From IDS-8 sp964491485 (GTDB lineage: Bacteria > Pseudomonadota > Gammaproteobacteria > Steroidobacterales > Woeseiaceae), in assembly GCA_964491485.1 (NCBI GenBank), contig CAZBGV010000007.1, forward strand, positions 1 to 63,155: DNA of 63,155 nucleotides, written 5' to 3'. How positions within the stretch are numbered: position 1 is the first letter of the stretch; each line of letters opens with the position of its first letter. The notes beneath the pieces were generated by a model. That model was not told where the DNA came from. It made no database searches and was given only the letters and a program-made list of their open reading frames with translations. The position numbers were made by a program, and so were the translations under genes. Shown here one piece after another: positions 1 through 8,340 of the stretch.

Positions 1-885
1 CACGGAAAGGAGCCCGTGAGAGTCGCGAGCGGTGCGAACTCGGACGACTACAACTGGACCGAGGTGATGTTGTCACGTGCGGCGAAGTACATGGACGCGT
101 ACTCCGTGCATTACTACACGATTCCGCTCACCTGGGAGCACAAGGGAGCATCGACCGGCTTCAGCGAGGACGAGTGGGCGTCGACGCTGGCGCACGCGCT
201 GTTCATGGACCAGCTCGTGTCGAAGCACGAAGCGATCATGGACAAGTACGACCCGGAAAAGCGCATCGGGCTTTACGTCGACGAGTGGGGCACGTGGTAT
301 GACCCGGAGCCCGGCCGCAACCCGGCGTTCCTGTACCAGCAGAACACGCTGCGCGACGCGCTGGTCGCCGCAGGGACGCTGAACATTTTCCATCGCCATG
401 CGGATCGCGTGCGGCTCGCGGCGATTGCGCAGACCGTGAACGTGTTGCAGGCGATGATCCTCACCGACGGCCCGAGGATGCTGCGCACGCCCACGTATCA
501 CGTGTTCGAGATGCACATCCCCTTCCAGGACGCCACCTTCCTGCCCGCCGACGTCGATACCCCGCGGTACCGCCGGGGTGATTCCGATATACCGGCGGTC
601 GACGTCTCCGCGGCACGGGGCAAGGACGGAAAAATCTGGCTCTCGCTGATCAACTTCGACCCGAACCGGCCGGCGGTGCTGACCGTGAACCTCGAAGGCG
701 CCGAGACCGACGGCGTCTCGGGCCGCATCCTCACGGCCGGCGCCATGGACGCGCACAACACGTTCGACGACCCGGACGCGCTGGTACCCGCCGCCTACAA
801 GGGCCGCGCCTCGGGCAACCGCATCGTGTTCGAGCTGCCGCCGAAATCGACCGCCGTCGTCAGTCTGACGCGCGCAGGTCGGTGA
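1..885 (+). CDS. GH51 alpha-L-arabinofuranosidase, C-terminal part (5' end outside window)
   Basis: This is the C-terminal part of a glycoside hydrolase family 51 arabinofuranosidase, which releases terminal L-arabinofuranose from arabinan and arabinoxylan fragments. The frame is open to the first base of the window (HGKEPVRVASG...), so the GTG at 16 is not the start. The visible half holds the end of the catalytic barrel with VDEWGTWY; its Glu is the expected nucleophile of the family. A motif with HADRVRLAAIAQTVNVLQAM and a C-terminal beta-sandwich ending in PPKSTAVVSLT follow. The acid/base Glu would lie upstream, out of view. The gene converges on a PEP-CTERM gene only 6 bases away. An arabinose-oxidation operon lies just beyond, which supports an arabinoside-utilisation role. 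Localisation cannot be judged without the N-terminus. Confidence 0.9.
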   Translation, partial: HGKEPVRVASGANSDDYNWTEVMLSRAAKYMDAYSVHYYTIPLTWEHKGASTGFSEDEWASTLAHALFMDQLVSKHEAIMDKYDPEKRIGLYVDEWGTWYDPEPGRNPAFLYQQNTLRDALVAAGTLNIFHRHADRVRLAAIAQTVNVLQAMILTDGPRMLRTPTYHVFEMHIPFQDATFLPADVDTPRYRRGDSDIPAVDVSAARGKDGKIWLSLINFDPNRPAVLTVNLEGAETDGVSGRILTAGAMDAHNTFDDPDALVPAAYKGRASGNRIVFELPPKSTAVVSLTRAGR

Positions 886-891
886 TGAGGA

Positions 892-1629
892 TCAGGCGAC
901 GCTCGAGGAAGCGTGGCGCCGGCGGGCCGCGGCCAGGCAGCCGAGCCCGATGGCCAGCAGAAAGCCGGTCGCGGGCTCGGGCACCGGCACGACCGGATGC
1001 GGCGTGTACACGTACTGGAGCGTCGCGATCCCGCCTCCGCTGACGTGCGGGATCACGATCGCCGGACTGGCAACGTTCCAGGTCGAGATGAACAGGAACT
1101 GGAGTCCCGCGGTGGACGTGAGCAGCGTTGCCTCGTAATCGCTGCGCTGGACCGGATTCACGGGGTCGCCCGGGCATTGCGAAACTCCCTGGGGGAGCGT
1201 GAACCCCAGCAAGTCCGAAAGGCTGTCCGACCGCCAGGTCATGCCCAGCGCGATCGGGAAGATTGCCGTGTCACCGCTGATGAGGGCTTCCTGCCTCGTG
1301 CACTGGCCTTCAAATGAGAAAGGCCAGGTTATCCCATGAAAGCCCATAGTGACGTCGCCGAAAACACCGACCGGGAGGTTGTCACCATCGGGAATCGGAA
1401 TCGGGATGGTCTCGGCGGAGTAAATGAAATTCAGCGTGGTGGAGAAAATGGCTTCCTCCAGCACGCCGAGGCTGGTATCGAACGGATCGAACGAGAGCAG
1501 ATCGGAGCCGCCATTCGCCCCGTCGATAAAGATCCCCTGGTTCTGGATGATCAGGTCCGCCCGGGCGATACCGACGGAAAGCAGCAGGACGAGACCCGCG
1601 GCCGCGGCTCTCAAGTTGAATCGACTCAC
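892..1629 (-). CDS. PEP-CTERM sorting-domain protein
   Basis: A 245-residue exported protein with a signal peptide (residues 1-24, ending GIARA) and a C-terminal PEP-CTERM signal: VPVPEPATGF, a hydrophobic helix, then the basic cluster AARRRHA. Such proteins are processed by exosortase (EpsH/XrtA type) and are usually linked to exopolysaccharide or floc matrix. The middle of the protein has no domain I recognise. It is rich in beta-forming stretches and contains a few cysteines. The start is GTG at 1629, with GGGGGA 9 bases upstream. A sigma-54-type promoter lies about 43 bases upstream, as has been reported for PEP-CTERM genes under PrsK/PrsR control. No exosortase gene is present in the window, so the sorting enzyme must be encoded elsewhere. 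Confidence 0.88.
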   Translation of the reverse strand: MSRFNLRAAAAGLVLLLSVGIARADLIIQNQGIFIDGANGGSDLLSFDPFDTSLGVLEEAIFSTTLNFIYSAETIPIPIPDGDNLPVGVFGDVTMGFHGITWPFSFEGQCTRQEALISGDTAIFPIALGMTWRSDSLSDLLGFTLPQGVSQCPGDPVNPVQRSDYEATLLTSTAGLQFLFISTWNVASPAIVIPHVSGGGIATLQYVYTPHPVVPVPEPATGFLLAIGLGCLAAARRRHASSSVA

Positions 1630-1671
1630 TAGGTGTCCCCCGGCGAAGCAATGCGCACGTGGGGTGCAGTC

Positions 1672-1687
1672 AGCAAGATTGATGCCA
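1672..1687 (-). promoter_or_regulatory. Sigma-54 (-24/-12) promoter of the PEP-CTERM gene
   Basis: On the minus strand this reads TGGCATCAATCTTGCT. GG and GC are separated by exactly 10 bases, with TTGC at -12, close to the TGGCAC-N5-TTGC consensus. It is placed correctly for a leader of about 30 bases before the GTG at 1629. Confidence 0.7.
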
Positions 1688-1914
1688 GCGCGCTCTCGCC
1701 AGGGATTACAGTGACTTGCTGCCGTTCATGTCCAACGATCCCGCCGCATCGTAAAGATATTCGACACCTGTTGCTGCACGGTTGAGCACAAGGCGTCATT
1801 GCAAATGCTTCTCGTTCAGGAAATCCCTCCGCGGAGGCGCGGCCGCGGCCGCGTGATCGGTCACGTGATGCGGAATTTCGCGTGGGGATAGACTACGGGG
1901 TTGCCGATGTAAGT

Positions 1915-2772
1915 TCAGCCGTCGAAGGTGTGTGCGGGGAGGCCGCGGACGCCGGGGTCGAGCTCGAAGAGCATGCCGGCGAGCGGCTCGTCGTCGCGGT
2001 GGTTCTCGGCGGCCGAGGTGACGAAGAGGCGATCGAAATCAGGGCCTGCGAACGTGCAGCTCGTGATCTGCGAAGCCGGCAGCGGGATGGCGCGCTCGAG
2101 CTCGCCGGCCGGCGTGAAGCGGCTGACGCGGCCGCCGCCCCAGTGCGCGATCCAGAGGAAGCCCTCGGCGTCGACGGTCATGCCGTCCGGGCGACCCCAT
2201 TCCCGCGGGAAGCGCAGGAACTCCGTGCGCCCGCGGATCTCGCCGTCGGGCGTCATCTCGAAGCGGTAAACCACGCCGAGGCCGGTATCCGAGTGGTAGA
2301 AGCACCCGTCGCCGAACGCGGGGCCGTTGCAGACGAGGTAGCCGGTGTCGTGCCGCGTGACGTTCAGGTCGCCGTCCAGCCGATACAGCGAGCCGCTCGG
2401 CGCACGGATATCGCAGTCCATCGTGCCCGCCCAGATGCGCCCGAGGCGATCGGCCTTCGCGTCGTTCATGCGGTTGTCCGGCAGGTGCGGCTCGGGATCG
2501 AGGAGCGGCCGGCACTCGAACGGCTCGAGGGTCAGCGCGTGGAAACCGGTCTGCAATCCGGCGATGAAACCCGGCGCGTTGCGCCGCTCGATCACCCAGC
2601 CGACCTTCGCCGGCAGGTCCCACGAGCGCACGCTCGCGTCGGCGAGCGACAGGCGATGGAGCTTCCGGCCGAGGATGTCGACCCAGTAGACGGCGTTGTC
2701 GCGCGCGGACCAGAGCGGCCCTTCACCGAGCTCGCAGCGGATGTCGCAGGCGATGCGCCAGGCGTCCGCCAT
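1915..2772 (-). CDS. SMP-30/gluconolactonase-family sugar lactonase (probable L-arabinonolactonase)
   Basis: A 285-residue six-bladed beta-propeller lactonase of the SMP-30/regucalcin family, without a signal peptide and therefore cytoplasmic. Visible family features are CELGEGPLW near the N-terminus (Glu17 is the likely metal ligand), DNRMNDAKADRLGRIWAGTMD in the middle, and the late WGRPDGMTVDAEG with the Asp expected at the metal site. The family opens aldonolactones to aldonic acids with a divalent metal. It is the last gene of a three-gene operon and starts 7 bases after the dehydratase stop. That pairing suggests hydrolysis of L-arabinono-gamma-lactone to L-arabinonate. The related lactones of xylose, galactose or fucose remain possible. 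Confidence 0.88.
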   Translation of the reverse strand: MADAWRIACDIRCELGEGPLWSARDNAVYWVDILGRKLHRLSLADASVRSWDLPAKVGWVIERRNAPGFIAGLQTGFHALTLEPFECRPLLDPEPHLPDNRMNDAKADRLGRIWAGTMDCDIRAPSGSLYRLDGDLNVTRHDTGYLVCNGPAFGDGCFYHSDTGLGVVYRFEMTPDGEIRGRTEFLRFPREWGRPDGMTVDAEGFLWIAHWGGGRVSRFTPAGELERAIPLPASQITSCTFAGPDFDRLFVTSAAENHRDDEPLAGMLFELDPGVRGLPAHTFDG

Positions 2773-2779
2773 GGCCGGA

Positions 2780-4582
2780 TCAGTGGTTGTGCCGGGGCAC
2801 GCCGTACTTCTGCGCGATACGCTGGTACTTGGTCGCGTTCTCGAGCACGGCGCCGGTGTCGGCCTGGCTCGTCACCTCGCGCTGCATCTCCTGCCACGGC
2901 GTCTGGCTCTCCGGCACCGGATAGCCGCCGGCCTCCTGAAGCGCCTTCCTGCGCGCCGCGAGCTCCTCGTCGCTGACCAGCATGTTCGCCTCGCCGCGCT
3001 TCAGGTCGATGCGCACGCGATCGCCGGTCCTGACGAGCGCGAGACCGCCGCCGACCGCGGCCTCCGGCGACGCGTTCAGGATGGAAGGCGAGCCCGATGT
3101 GCCGGACTGCCGCCCGTCGCCGACGCACGGCAGCGTGTGCACCCCGACGCGGATCAGCGCCGCGGGCGGTCGCATGTTGACGACCTCGGCGGCGCCGGGA
3201 TAGCCGACCGGGCCGGCGCCGCGGATGAAAAGGATCGAATTCTCGTCGACGCCGAGCTCGGGATCGTCGATGCGCCGGTGGTAGTCCTCCGGCCCGTCGA
3301 ACACCACCGCGCGACCCTCGAACGCCTCGGGGTCCTCGGGATTGGAGAGATATTTCGTGCGGAACTCGGGCGAGATCACGCTCGTCTTCATGATCGCGGA
3401 GTCGAACAGGTTGCCGCGCAGCACCGTGAACCCGCCGTTCGCTTTCAGCGGCCGCTCGAACGGGCGAATGACGCGCTCGTCCTCGATCGTGGCACCGCGG
3501 CAGTTCTCGCCGATCGTGCGGCCGTTCGCGGTCAGCGCCGATTCCTCGATCAGCCCCTGCCCCATGAGCTGCGCGACGACCGCGGGCACGCCGCCCGCGC
3601 GGTAATAGTCCTCGCCGAGGTATTCGCCCGCCGGCTGCAGGTTCACGAGCAGCGGAATATCGCGGCCGTATTCCTGCCAGTCGTCCACCGTGAGCTCGAC
3701 GCCGATGTGGCGCGCGATCGCGTTGACGTGGATCGGCGCGTTCGTCGAGCCGCCGATGGCCGAGTTCACGCGAATCGCGTTGATGAACGCCGCGCGCGTG
3801 AGGATGTCGGACGGCTTGCGATCGGCCGCGACCATCTCGACGATCTGGCGGCCCGTGCGGTACGCGCACTCCTGCCGGTCGCGGTAGGGGGCCGGAATCG
3901 CCGCGGAGCCCGGCAGGCACATGCCCAGCGCCTCCGTGAGGCTGCTCATCGTGGTCGCCGTACCCATGGTATTGCAGTAGCCGGTCGACGGCGCCGAAGA
4001 GGCAACGAGCTTCACGAAGCCGGGGTAATCGATCTCGCCCGCCGCCATCAGCTCGCGCGCGTGCCACACGATGGTGCCGGAGCCGGTCCGCTTGCCCTTG
4101 AACCAGCCGTTCAGCATCGGCCCGACGGAGAGCGCGATCGCCGGGATGTTCACCGTGGCCGCGGCCATCAGGCACGCGGGCGTCGTCTTGTCGCAGCCGA
4201 TGGTGAGCACGACGCCGTCGAGCGGGTAGCCGAACAGCACCTCGACGAGGGACAGGTACGCGAGATTGCGGTCGAGCCCCGCCGTCGGGCGCTTGCCCGT
4301 TTCCTGGATCGGGTGCACCGGGAACTCGATGGCGATGCCGCCCGCCTCGCGAATGCCTTCGCGCACCCGCGCCGCCAGCACGAGGTGATGGCGGTTGCAC
4401 GGGGAGAGGTCACTGCCGGTCTGCGCGATGCCGATGATCGGCTTGCCGGACTGGAGCTCCTCCTGCGACAGCCCGAAGTTCATGTAGCGTTCGAGATAGA
4501 GCGCCGTCATGTCGGCGTTCGTCGGATCGTCGAACCACGCGCGCGAGCGCAGCTTCTTTTGGGGCATACCGGGATCGTTCAT
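2780..4582 (-). CDS. IlvD/EDD-family sugar-acid dehydratase (L-arabinonate or D-xylonate type)
   Basis: A 600-residue iron-sulfur dehydratase of the IlvD/EDD family in its pentonate branch. It converts a sugar acid to a 2-keto-3-deoxy acid, for example L-arabinonate to 2-keto-3-deoxy-L-arabinonate. Three cysteines sit where the family binds its cluster: Cys62 (DLSPCNRHH), Cys130 (TIGCDKTTP, next to the conserved Lys) and Cys203 (TGYCNTMGTA). The catalytic Ser region GDGRQSGTSGSPS is at about 488-500. The length is right for the sugar-acid branch and longer than for dihydroxyacid dehydratase. It begins 18 bases after the mutarotase stop and is followed by the lactonase, so the operon covers lactone opening and dehydration. 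No ilv genes are nearby, which argues against branched-chain amino-acid synthesis. Confidence 0.92.
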   Translation of the reverse strand: MNDPGMPQKKLRSRAWFDDPTNADMTALYLERYMNFGLSQEELQSGKPIIGIAQTGSDLSPCNRHHLVLAARVREGIREAGGIAIEFPVHPIQETGKRPTAGLDRNLAYLSLVEVLFGYPLDGVVLTIGCDKTTPACLMAAATVNIPAIALSVGPMLNGWFKGKRTGSGTIVWHARELMAAGEIDYPGFVKLVASSAPSTGYCNTMGTATTMSSLTEALGMCLPGSAAIPAPYRDRQECAYRTGRQIVEMVAADRKPSDILTRAAFINAIRVNSAIGGSTNAPIHVNAIARHIGVELTVDDWQEYGRDIPLLVNLQPAGEYLGEDYYRAGGVPAVVAQLMGQGLIEESALTANGRTIGENCRGATIEDERVIRPFERPLKANGGFTVLRGNLFDSAIMKTSVISPEFRTKYLSNPEDPEAFEGRAVVFDGPEDYHRRIDDPELGVDENSILFIRGAGPVGYPGAAEVVNMRPPAALIRVGVHTLPCVGDGRQSGTSGSPSILNASPEAAVGGGLALVRTGDRVRIDLKRGEANMLVSDEELAARRKALQEAGGYPVPESQTPWQEMQREVTSQADTGAVLENATKYQRIAQKYGVPRHNH

Positions 4583-4600
4583 GGCCGTGCTGTCCCGCCG

Positions 4601-5740
4601 TCACTCCGCGATCGAGAACCGCAACACCATCCGGTTCACGTAGGTGTTGCCGGGATCGAGCCGCGCTGACGGGAAATCGGCATGGTTGGGCGTATCCGGG
4701 AAGACCTGCGGCTCGAGGCAGAGTGCATCGCCCTGGCGATAGATGCGCTCGCCTTTGCCGACGGTCGTCCCGTCGAGGAAGTTGCCGGAATAGAACTGCA
4801 CTCCGGGCGCGGTGACGAGGAGCTCCATGACGCGCCCGGATTTTGGATCGACCAGCCGCGCGGCCGGCCTGAGCTCGCCCGGCTCGCCGTTCACGACGAA
4901 GTTGTGATCGTAGCCGCGGCCGAAGCGGAGCTGCTCGCTTGCACCGTCGCGAATGTCGCTGCCGATGCGCTTCGCTTCGCGGAAGTCGAACGGCGTGCCC
5001 GCGACGGCCCGCCGCTCGCCGGTCGGGATGAGCGTGGCGTCGACGGGCGTGAAGCGATCGGCGAACAGCGTGAGAACGTGATCGAGGATGGAAGCGTCGC
5101 CCGTCGCGCCGGCGAGGTTGAAGTAGCTGTGGTTGGTGATGTTGACGATCGTCGGCGCGTCGGTGACGGCGCGGTACTCGATGGAGAGCGCGTCGTCGTC
5201 GCCCAGGCTGTAGATCGCCGTTACCTCGAGCCGCCCGGGATACCCCTGCTCGCCGTCCGGGCTGACGTAGGTGAACACGGCACGCGCGGGCGAGCCGCTC
5301 TCGGCCTTGCTGAGCGTCCACACCACCTTGTCGAAGCCCTGCGGCCCGCCGTGCAGGTGGTTCGGTCCGTCGTTGACCGGCAGCTGGTATTCGCGGCCGT
5401 CGAGCGTGAACCGGCCGTGCGCGATGCGGTTCGCGTACCGGCCCACCGAGGCACCGAAATACTGCGGCTGGTCGAGGTACTGCTGCGGCTCGTCGTAACC
5501 GAGCACGACGTCCGCGATCTCCCCGTTCGCATCCGGCACGGACAACGCCTGCAGGGTGGCGCCGAGCGTCATGATGCGTGCCGATACGCCGTTGCCGTTC
5601 GTGAGCTCCACGGCCTCGATGCGGGTGCCGTCGGCGAGGGCGCCGAAATCGCGCGCCCGCGCTTCAGCGGCAAATGCCGATGCTGCTGGATGACTCAAGG
5701 CCGAGCTGACGATGAAGGCTGCAATGACTTGTTTTTGCAT
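4601..5740 (-). CDS. galM: Exported aldose 1-epimerase (mutarotase)
   Basis: A GalM-type mutarotase of 379 residues that interconverts alpha and beta anomers of aldoses. Family signatures are GPNHLHGGPQGFDKVVW (active-site His), NITNHSYFNLAG (second conserved His) and the late Glu region LEPQVFPDTPNHADFP. I place the start at ATG 5740 because it yields a signal peptide (MQKQVIAAFIV...AASAFAAEA). The 25 residues before it look non-coding. The protein is therefore probably periplasmic, where it would act on sugars released by secreted glycosidases such as the GH51 enzyme nearby. It heads the operon with the dehydratase and lactonase. The ribosome-binding site is weak, so the start is less sure than the function. 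Confidence 0.9.
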   Translation of the reverse strand: MQKQVIAAFIVSSALSHPAASAFAAEARARDFGALADGTRIEAVELTNGNGVSARIMTLGATLQALSVPDANGEIADVVLGYDEPQQYLDQPQYFGASVGRYANRIAHGRFTLDGREYQLPVNDGPNHLHGGPQGFDKVVWTLSKAESGSPARAVFTYVSPDGEQGYPGRLEVTAIYSLGDDDALSIEYRAVTDAPTIVNITNHSYFNLAGATGDASILDHVLTLFADRFTPVDATLIPTGERRAVAGTPFDFREAKRIGSDIRDGASEQLRFGRGYDHNFVVNGEPGELRPAARLVDPKSGRVMELLVTAPGVQFYSGNFLDGTTVGKGERIYRQGDALCLEPQVFPDTPNHADFPSARLDPGNTYVNRMVLRFSIAE

Positions 5741-5846
5741 GTCCACGAAGACACGGCCCGCCGTGCCTGCCGGTGCGCGCCGACCGGCGGCGCCAATACT
5801 CGGACAAAATGGCACTAATCGGCCGCGGACACAAGTCCCGCCGCGC

Positions 5847-5882
5847 GGCCGCCGCCGCGAAACCGCCGGCGGCGGCCGTTTT
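5847..5882. repeat. GC-rich hairpin in the 182-base gap upstream of the mutarotase gene
   Basis: GGCCGCCGCC at 5847 and GGCGGCGGCC at 5868 form a perfect 10-bp stem, followed on the plus strand by GTTTTCC. A terminator in that orientation would have no gene to end, because both flanking genes run leftward. On the minus strand no U-run follows, so its role is unclear. Confidence 0.35.
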
Positions 5883-5922
5883 CCGCCCCCGGCTGCCCGC
5901 GGCGGCGAGCCCCGCCGCGCCT

Positions 5923-6687
5923 TCAGTCGCCCACCCGTACCCGGGCGATGGGGGTGCCGTCGCGATTCTCGCGCAGCTCGAACTCGAGGATGTCGGCCAC
6001 CAGCGCACCGCCGCCCATGGCCGGCTGCGCGCCCGTGATCTCGAGCAGGACGTCGACCCGCGCGTTGCCGTAGGCGCCCATCCGGTCCGAGATGGCCTGT
6101 GCCTCGTCCGCGGGTACGCGCCAGATCTGGGCCGTGCGCCCGTTGCCGAAGCGAAGCTCCACGTTCTGGCGGAACGCCGAGTAACTGATCACCGAGCTCG
6201 GTGCGAACGCGCCGATCGTGAACTCGCCGTACGCGGGATCGTAGCGGCTGACGTTCGCGTTCTGCAGCGACAGGCGCAGGCGGCCGACGCCCTGCACCGC
6301 CGCGACGCCGGCCTCGAGCTCCTGGCGCACGCTGCTGCGCATGGCGGCCTTGTCGGGTCCCTGGGCGTACATTACCCGGCCGTCCTGCTCGACCCAGGTG
6401 TCCACCGGCGGCGTCATGCCCGCGACGTCGAAATAGAGCAGCACCATCGTGGAGTCGTCGGGGTTGACGAGCTCCCCCCTGCGGCCGTCGAGCGACGGCC
6501 GCTTCGCGGCAGCTGCCGGCCGCGCGCCGTCGGTCGCCTGCGGAACGGCTCCGGGTGGTGCCGCCGGAGTGCCCGCCGCGCTCGTTGCCGTCCCCGCGCT
6601 CTCGGCCGCGGCCGGCGGCGACTGGCGCCCCGCGTCGCAGGCCGACAGCGCGAGGCAGGCCAGGATCGTGACCGTCGTTCTGTTCAC
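5923..6687 (-). CDS. Lipoprotein of unknown function
   Basis: A 254-residue protein beginning MNRTTVTILACLALSACDAG. This is a lipoprotein signal with lipobox LSAC, so Cys17 should be lipidated. A low-complexity Ala/Pro linker runs to about residue 60. The globular remainder contains STMVLLYFDVAGMTPPVDTWV and a C-terminal stretch ending ENRDGTPIARVRVGD. It looks like a mixed alpha/beta domain, but I do not recognise the family. The GTG start at 6687 is supported by AGGAGA 8 bases upstream. It is the last gene of a five-gene operon of small envelope proteins and starts 10 bases after its neighbour, also a lipoprotein. The two may function together. Confidence 0.75.
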   Translation of the reverse strand: MNRTTVTILACLALSACDAGRQSPPAAAESAGTATSAAGTPAAPPGAVPQATDGARPAAAAKRPSLDGRRGELVNPDDSTMVLLYFDVAGMTPPVDTWVEQDGRVMYAQGPDKAAMRSSVRQELEAGVAAVQGVGRLRLSLQNANVSRYDPAYGEFTIGAFAPSSVISYSAFRQNVELRFGNGRTAQIWRVPADEAQAISDRMGAYGNARVDVLLEITGAQPAMGGGALVADILEFELRENRDGTPIARVRVGD

Positions 6688-6697
6688 AGGCAGTCTC

Positions 6698-7681
6698 CTA
6701 AAGGGTCGGCTTGTCGGCTTGCTGCGCCGCGGAGGCAGCTTCCGCCGCGCGCCGCTGTTGCTCCATCTGCTCGAGCTGCCGCTCGGTGGCCATCAGCGAC
6801 TCGTAGCCCTGCGCCTGGTCGACGACGCCGACCTGCAGGGTGCGGGCGAGCAGCGGGTTGTCGCGCATCGGCAGGATCATTGCCTGCACGACCACGCCGC
6901 AATCGGGGGACAGGTTCACGCCGTCGTCGGGCCCCGAGGGACCGTGGCAACGCTGGTAGAGCGGGGACGTCTCGGTGACGCGGCGGCCGAACGGGTCCCA
7001 GGACCAGTTGAACGTCGAGTTGGCCGGGTTGTCCTGCCGCAGCGTCGGCGGGCCGTATTTCTCGATCAGCGCGTCGGCGACGGCGGCGATCGTCGGCGCC
7101 TTGCCCTCGGCGAACGCCTCGATGCGCGCGGCCGCGACGACCTTTTCCGCCCCCGGCAGCCCCATCGTCGTGACGTACCAGCGCGCCGTGCCGCCCGGCA
7201 TGTCCGGCCCGCGCCGGTTGCTGCCGCGGGCCATCGCCGCATCCTGCATCTCCGCGATGATCTCCTGCGAGGTCTTGTTGATGCGGTCCTCGGCAAAAGT
7301 CGCGGCGAAACCCTGGCGCACGGTCTGGCCGTAGGTCTGGATCTGGAATCCGCGCCGCTGCGCGGTATCGACGACGAGGAGCTCGTGCGTGCAGAGCACG
7401 ACGTTCACCGCCTCGTCCCACGTGAGCCCCGGCCGCACGCCGACGACGTCGTCCACCGGCCTCGACGCCTCGCGCGGCGGCGTTTTCGCCGGGCACTTCA
7501 CTTTGCCGCGGGCTTCCTTCGCCACTTCGGCGGCGGTGGCCGCGACTCTCGAGCTGACCGCGCGCGCACCCGCCGCCGCGGACGGCGCCGGCGAGGCGGC
7601 GGACGGCGGCTCGTCGGACGAGCCGCAACCGGCCGCGAGGCCCGCGGCGAGCAGCAGGGAACACCAGTGTCGTTTAGCCAT
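6698..7681 (-). CDS. Lipoprotein of unknown function with long mature domain
   Basis: A 327-residue protein starting at ATG 7681, which has a strong GAGGAGG ribosome-binding site. The open frame extends 51 codons further, but without signal-peptide character. The N-terminus MAKRHWCSLLLAAGLAAGCGSS carries a lipobox (AAGC) with lipidated Cys19. An Ala/Ser/Pro linker follows, then a domain containing DDVVGVRPGLTWDEAVNVVLCTHELL and a second part with AMILPMRDNPLLARTL. The C-terminal 40 residues are a charged, Gln/Ala-rich probable helix. GLTWDEA resembles short motifs in other bacterial envelope proteins, but I cannot name a family. It lies 23 bases after the YiiX-like gene and 10 bases before another lipoprotein gene, in the same operon. 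Confidence 0.75.
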   Translation of the reverse strand: MAKRHWCSLLLAAGLAAGCGSSDEPPSAASPAPSAAAGARAVSSRVAATAAEVAKEARGKVKCPAKTPPREASRPVDDVVGVRPGLTWDEAVNVVLCTHELLVVDTAQRRGFQIQTYGQTVRQGFAATFAEDRINKTSQEIIAEMQDAAMARGSNRRGPDMPGGTARWYVTTMGLPGAEKVVAAARIEAFAEGKAPTIAAVADALIEKYGPPTLRQDNPANSTFNWSWDPFGRRVTETSPLYQRCHGPSGPDDGVNLSPDCGVVVQAMILPMRDNPLLARTLQVGVVDQAQGYESLMATERQLEQMEQQRRAAEAASAAQQADKPTL

Positions 7682-7704
7682 GCAAACCTCCTCGAGTGCC
7701 GGAA

Positions 7705-8340
7705 TCAGGGTGCAACGACGTGCAGGTCCGGCATGTCCAGTAAAAAATTCTCGATCAGCACGACCGGCCGGCCGGCGACGACCGGCTTGTCCGGCAGGGG
7801 GTCCCGCCGCAGCGCAAGCGATAACGCGCGCCACACGAGCTCGCTGCAGTACACGGCGGCGGGGTCGGCCAGGTCGAAATCGAGGTCGAACGGCAGCGCG
7901 GCGGCGTGCATCGACGAGGCGGCCTCCGCCAACCGCGCCGCTGCCTCGCGATCGGCGAGCCGCAGCACCACGTATCCTGTTCCGGCCGCGGTGAATGCCG
8001 CGTAGTCGTCGAGCCTCACCCGCCCGTTCGCACCGCTGTCGTCCGCTTCGGCGTGCACGACCCGCAGTGCCCCGTGCTCCCGCACCACCACGCCGGCGTG
8101 CGAGAAGCGCCGGTCGCGCCGATTCAGCCGGGCAAAGAAGTTGCTCCAGAACCCGTCGCCTCGCCGCAGCACGATGTCGCCCGGCGCGGCCTGCACCGCC
8201 GGCGCTGCCGGCACGTCCGGCGCGCGCGCCGCCGGCAGCGCCGCGGCCAGCCCGATCGCGATCACGACCGGCAGCAGGAGGGCCGGCGCCCGCCGCCGCC
8301 CTGCCGCGTCACTTCTTGAAGCCGACTTTCCACTGGCCAT
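7705..8340 (-). CDS. YiiX/YebB-like permuted papain-fold cysteine hydrolase
   Basis: A 211-residue protein related to the YiiX/YaeF group of circularly permuted NlpC/P60-like hydrolases, which cleave amide or ester bonds in the envelope. The motif order is characteristic. GDIVLRRGDG is at 54-63. FSHAGVVV carries the likely catalytic His81, and DFDLADPAAVYCSELVW carries the likely nucleophile Cys165. An N-terminal hydrophobic segment (residues 18-40, ending PAARA) should export or anchor it. The start at 8340 overlaps the preceding lipoprotein gene by 32 bases, indicating translational coupling, although its own ribosome-binding site is weak. Within this envelope operon it could act on peptidoglycan stems, lipids or protein crosslinks; the substrate cannot be read from sequence. 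Confidence 0.82.
   Translation of the reverse strand: MASGKSASRSDAAGRRRAPALLLPVVIAIGLAAALPAARAPDVPAAPAVQAAPGDIVLRRGDGFWSNFFARLNRRDRRFSHAGVVVREHGALRVVHAEADDSGANGRVRLDDYAAFTAAGTGYVVLRLADREAAARLAEAASSMHAAALPFDLDFDLADPAAVYCSELVWRALSLALRRDPLPDKPVVAGRPVVLIENFLLDMPDLHVVAP

Noticed and set aside
1837..1880. Palindromic GC-rich stretch (CCTCCGCGGAGG and nearby) as a terminator of the lactonase operon
   Set aside because: Self-complementary but without a U-run on the minus strand; such palindromes are common in GC-rich DNA.
2696..4669. Long plus-strand open frame opposite the dehydratase gene
   Set aside because: The opposite strand encodes all iron-sulfur cysteines of an IlvD-family enzyme. The plus-strand translation is compositionally odd and motif-free.
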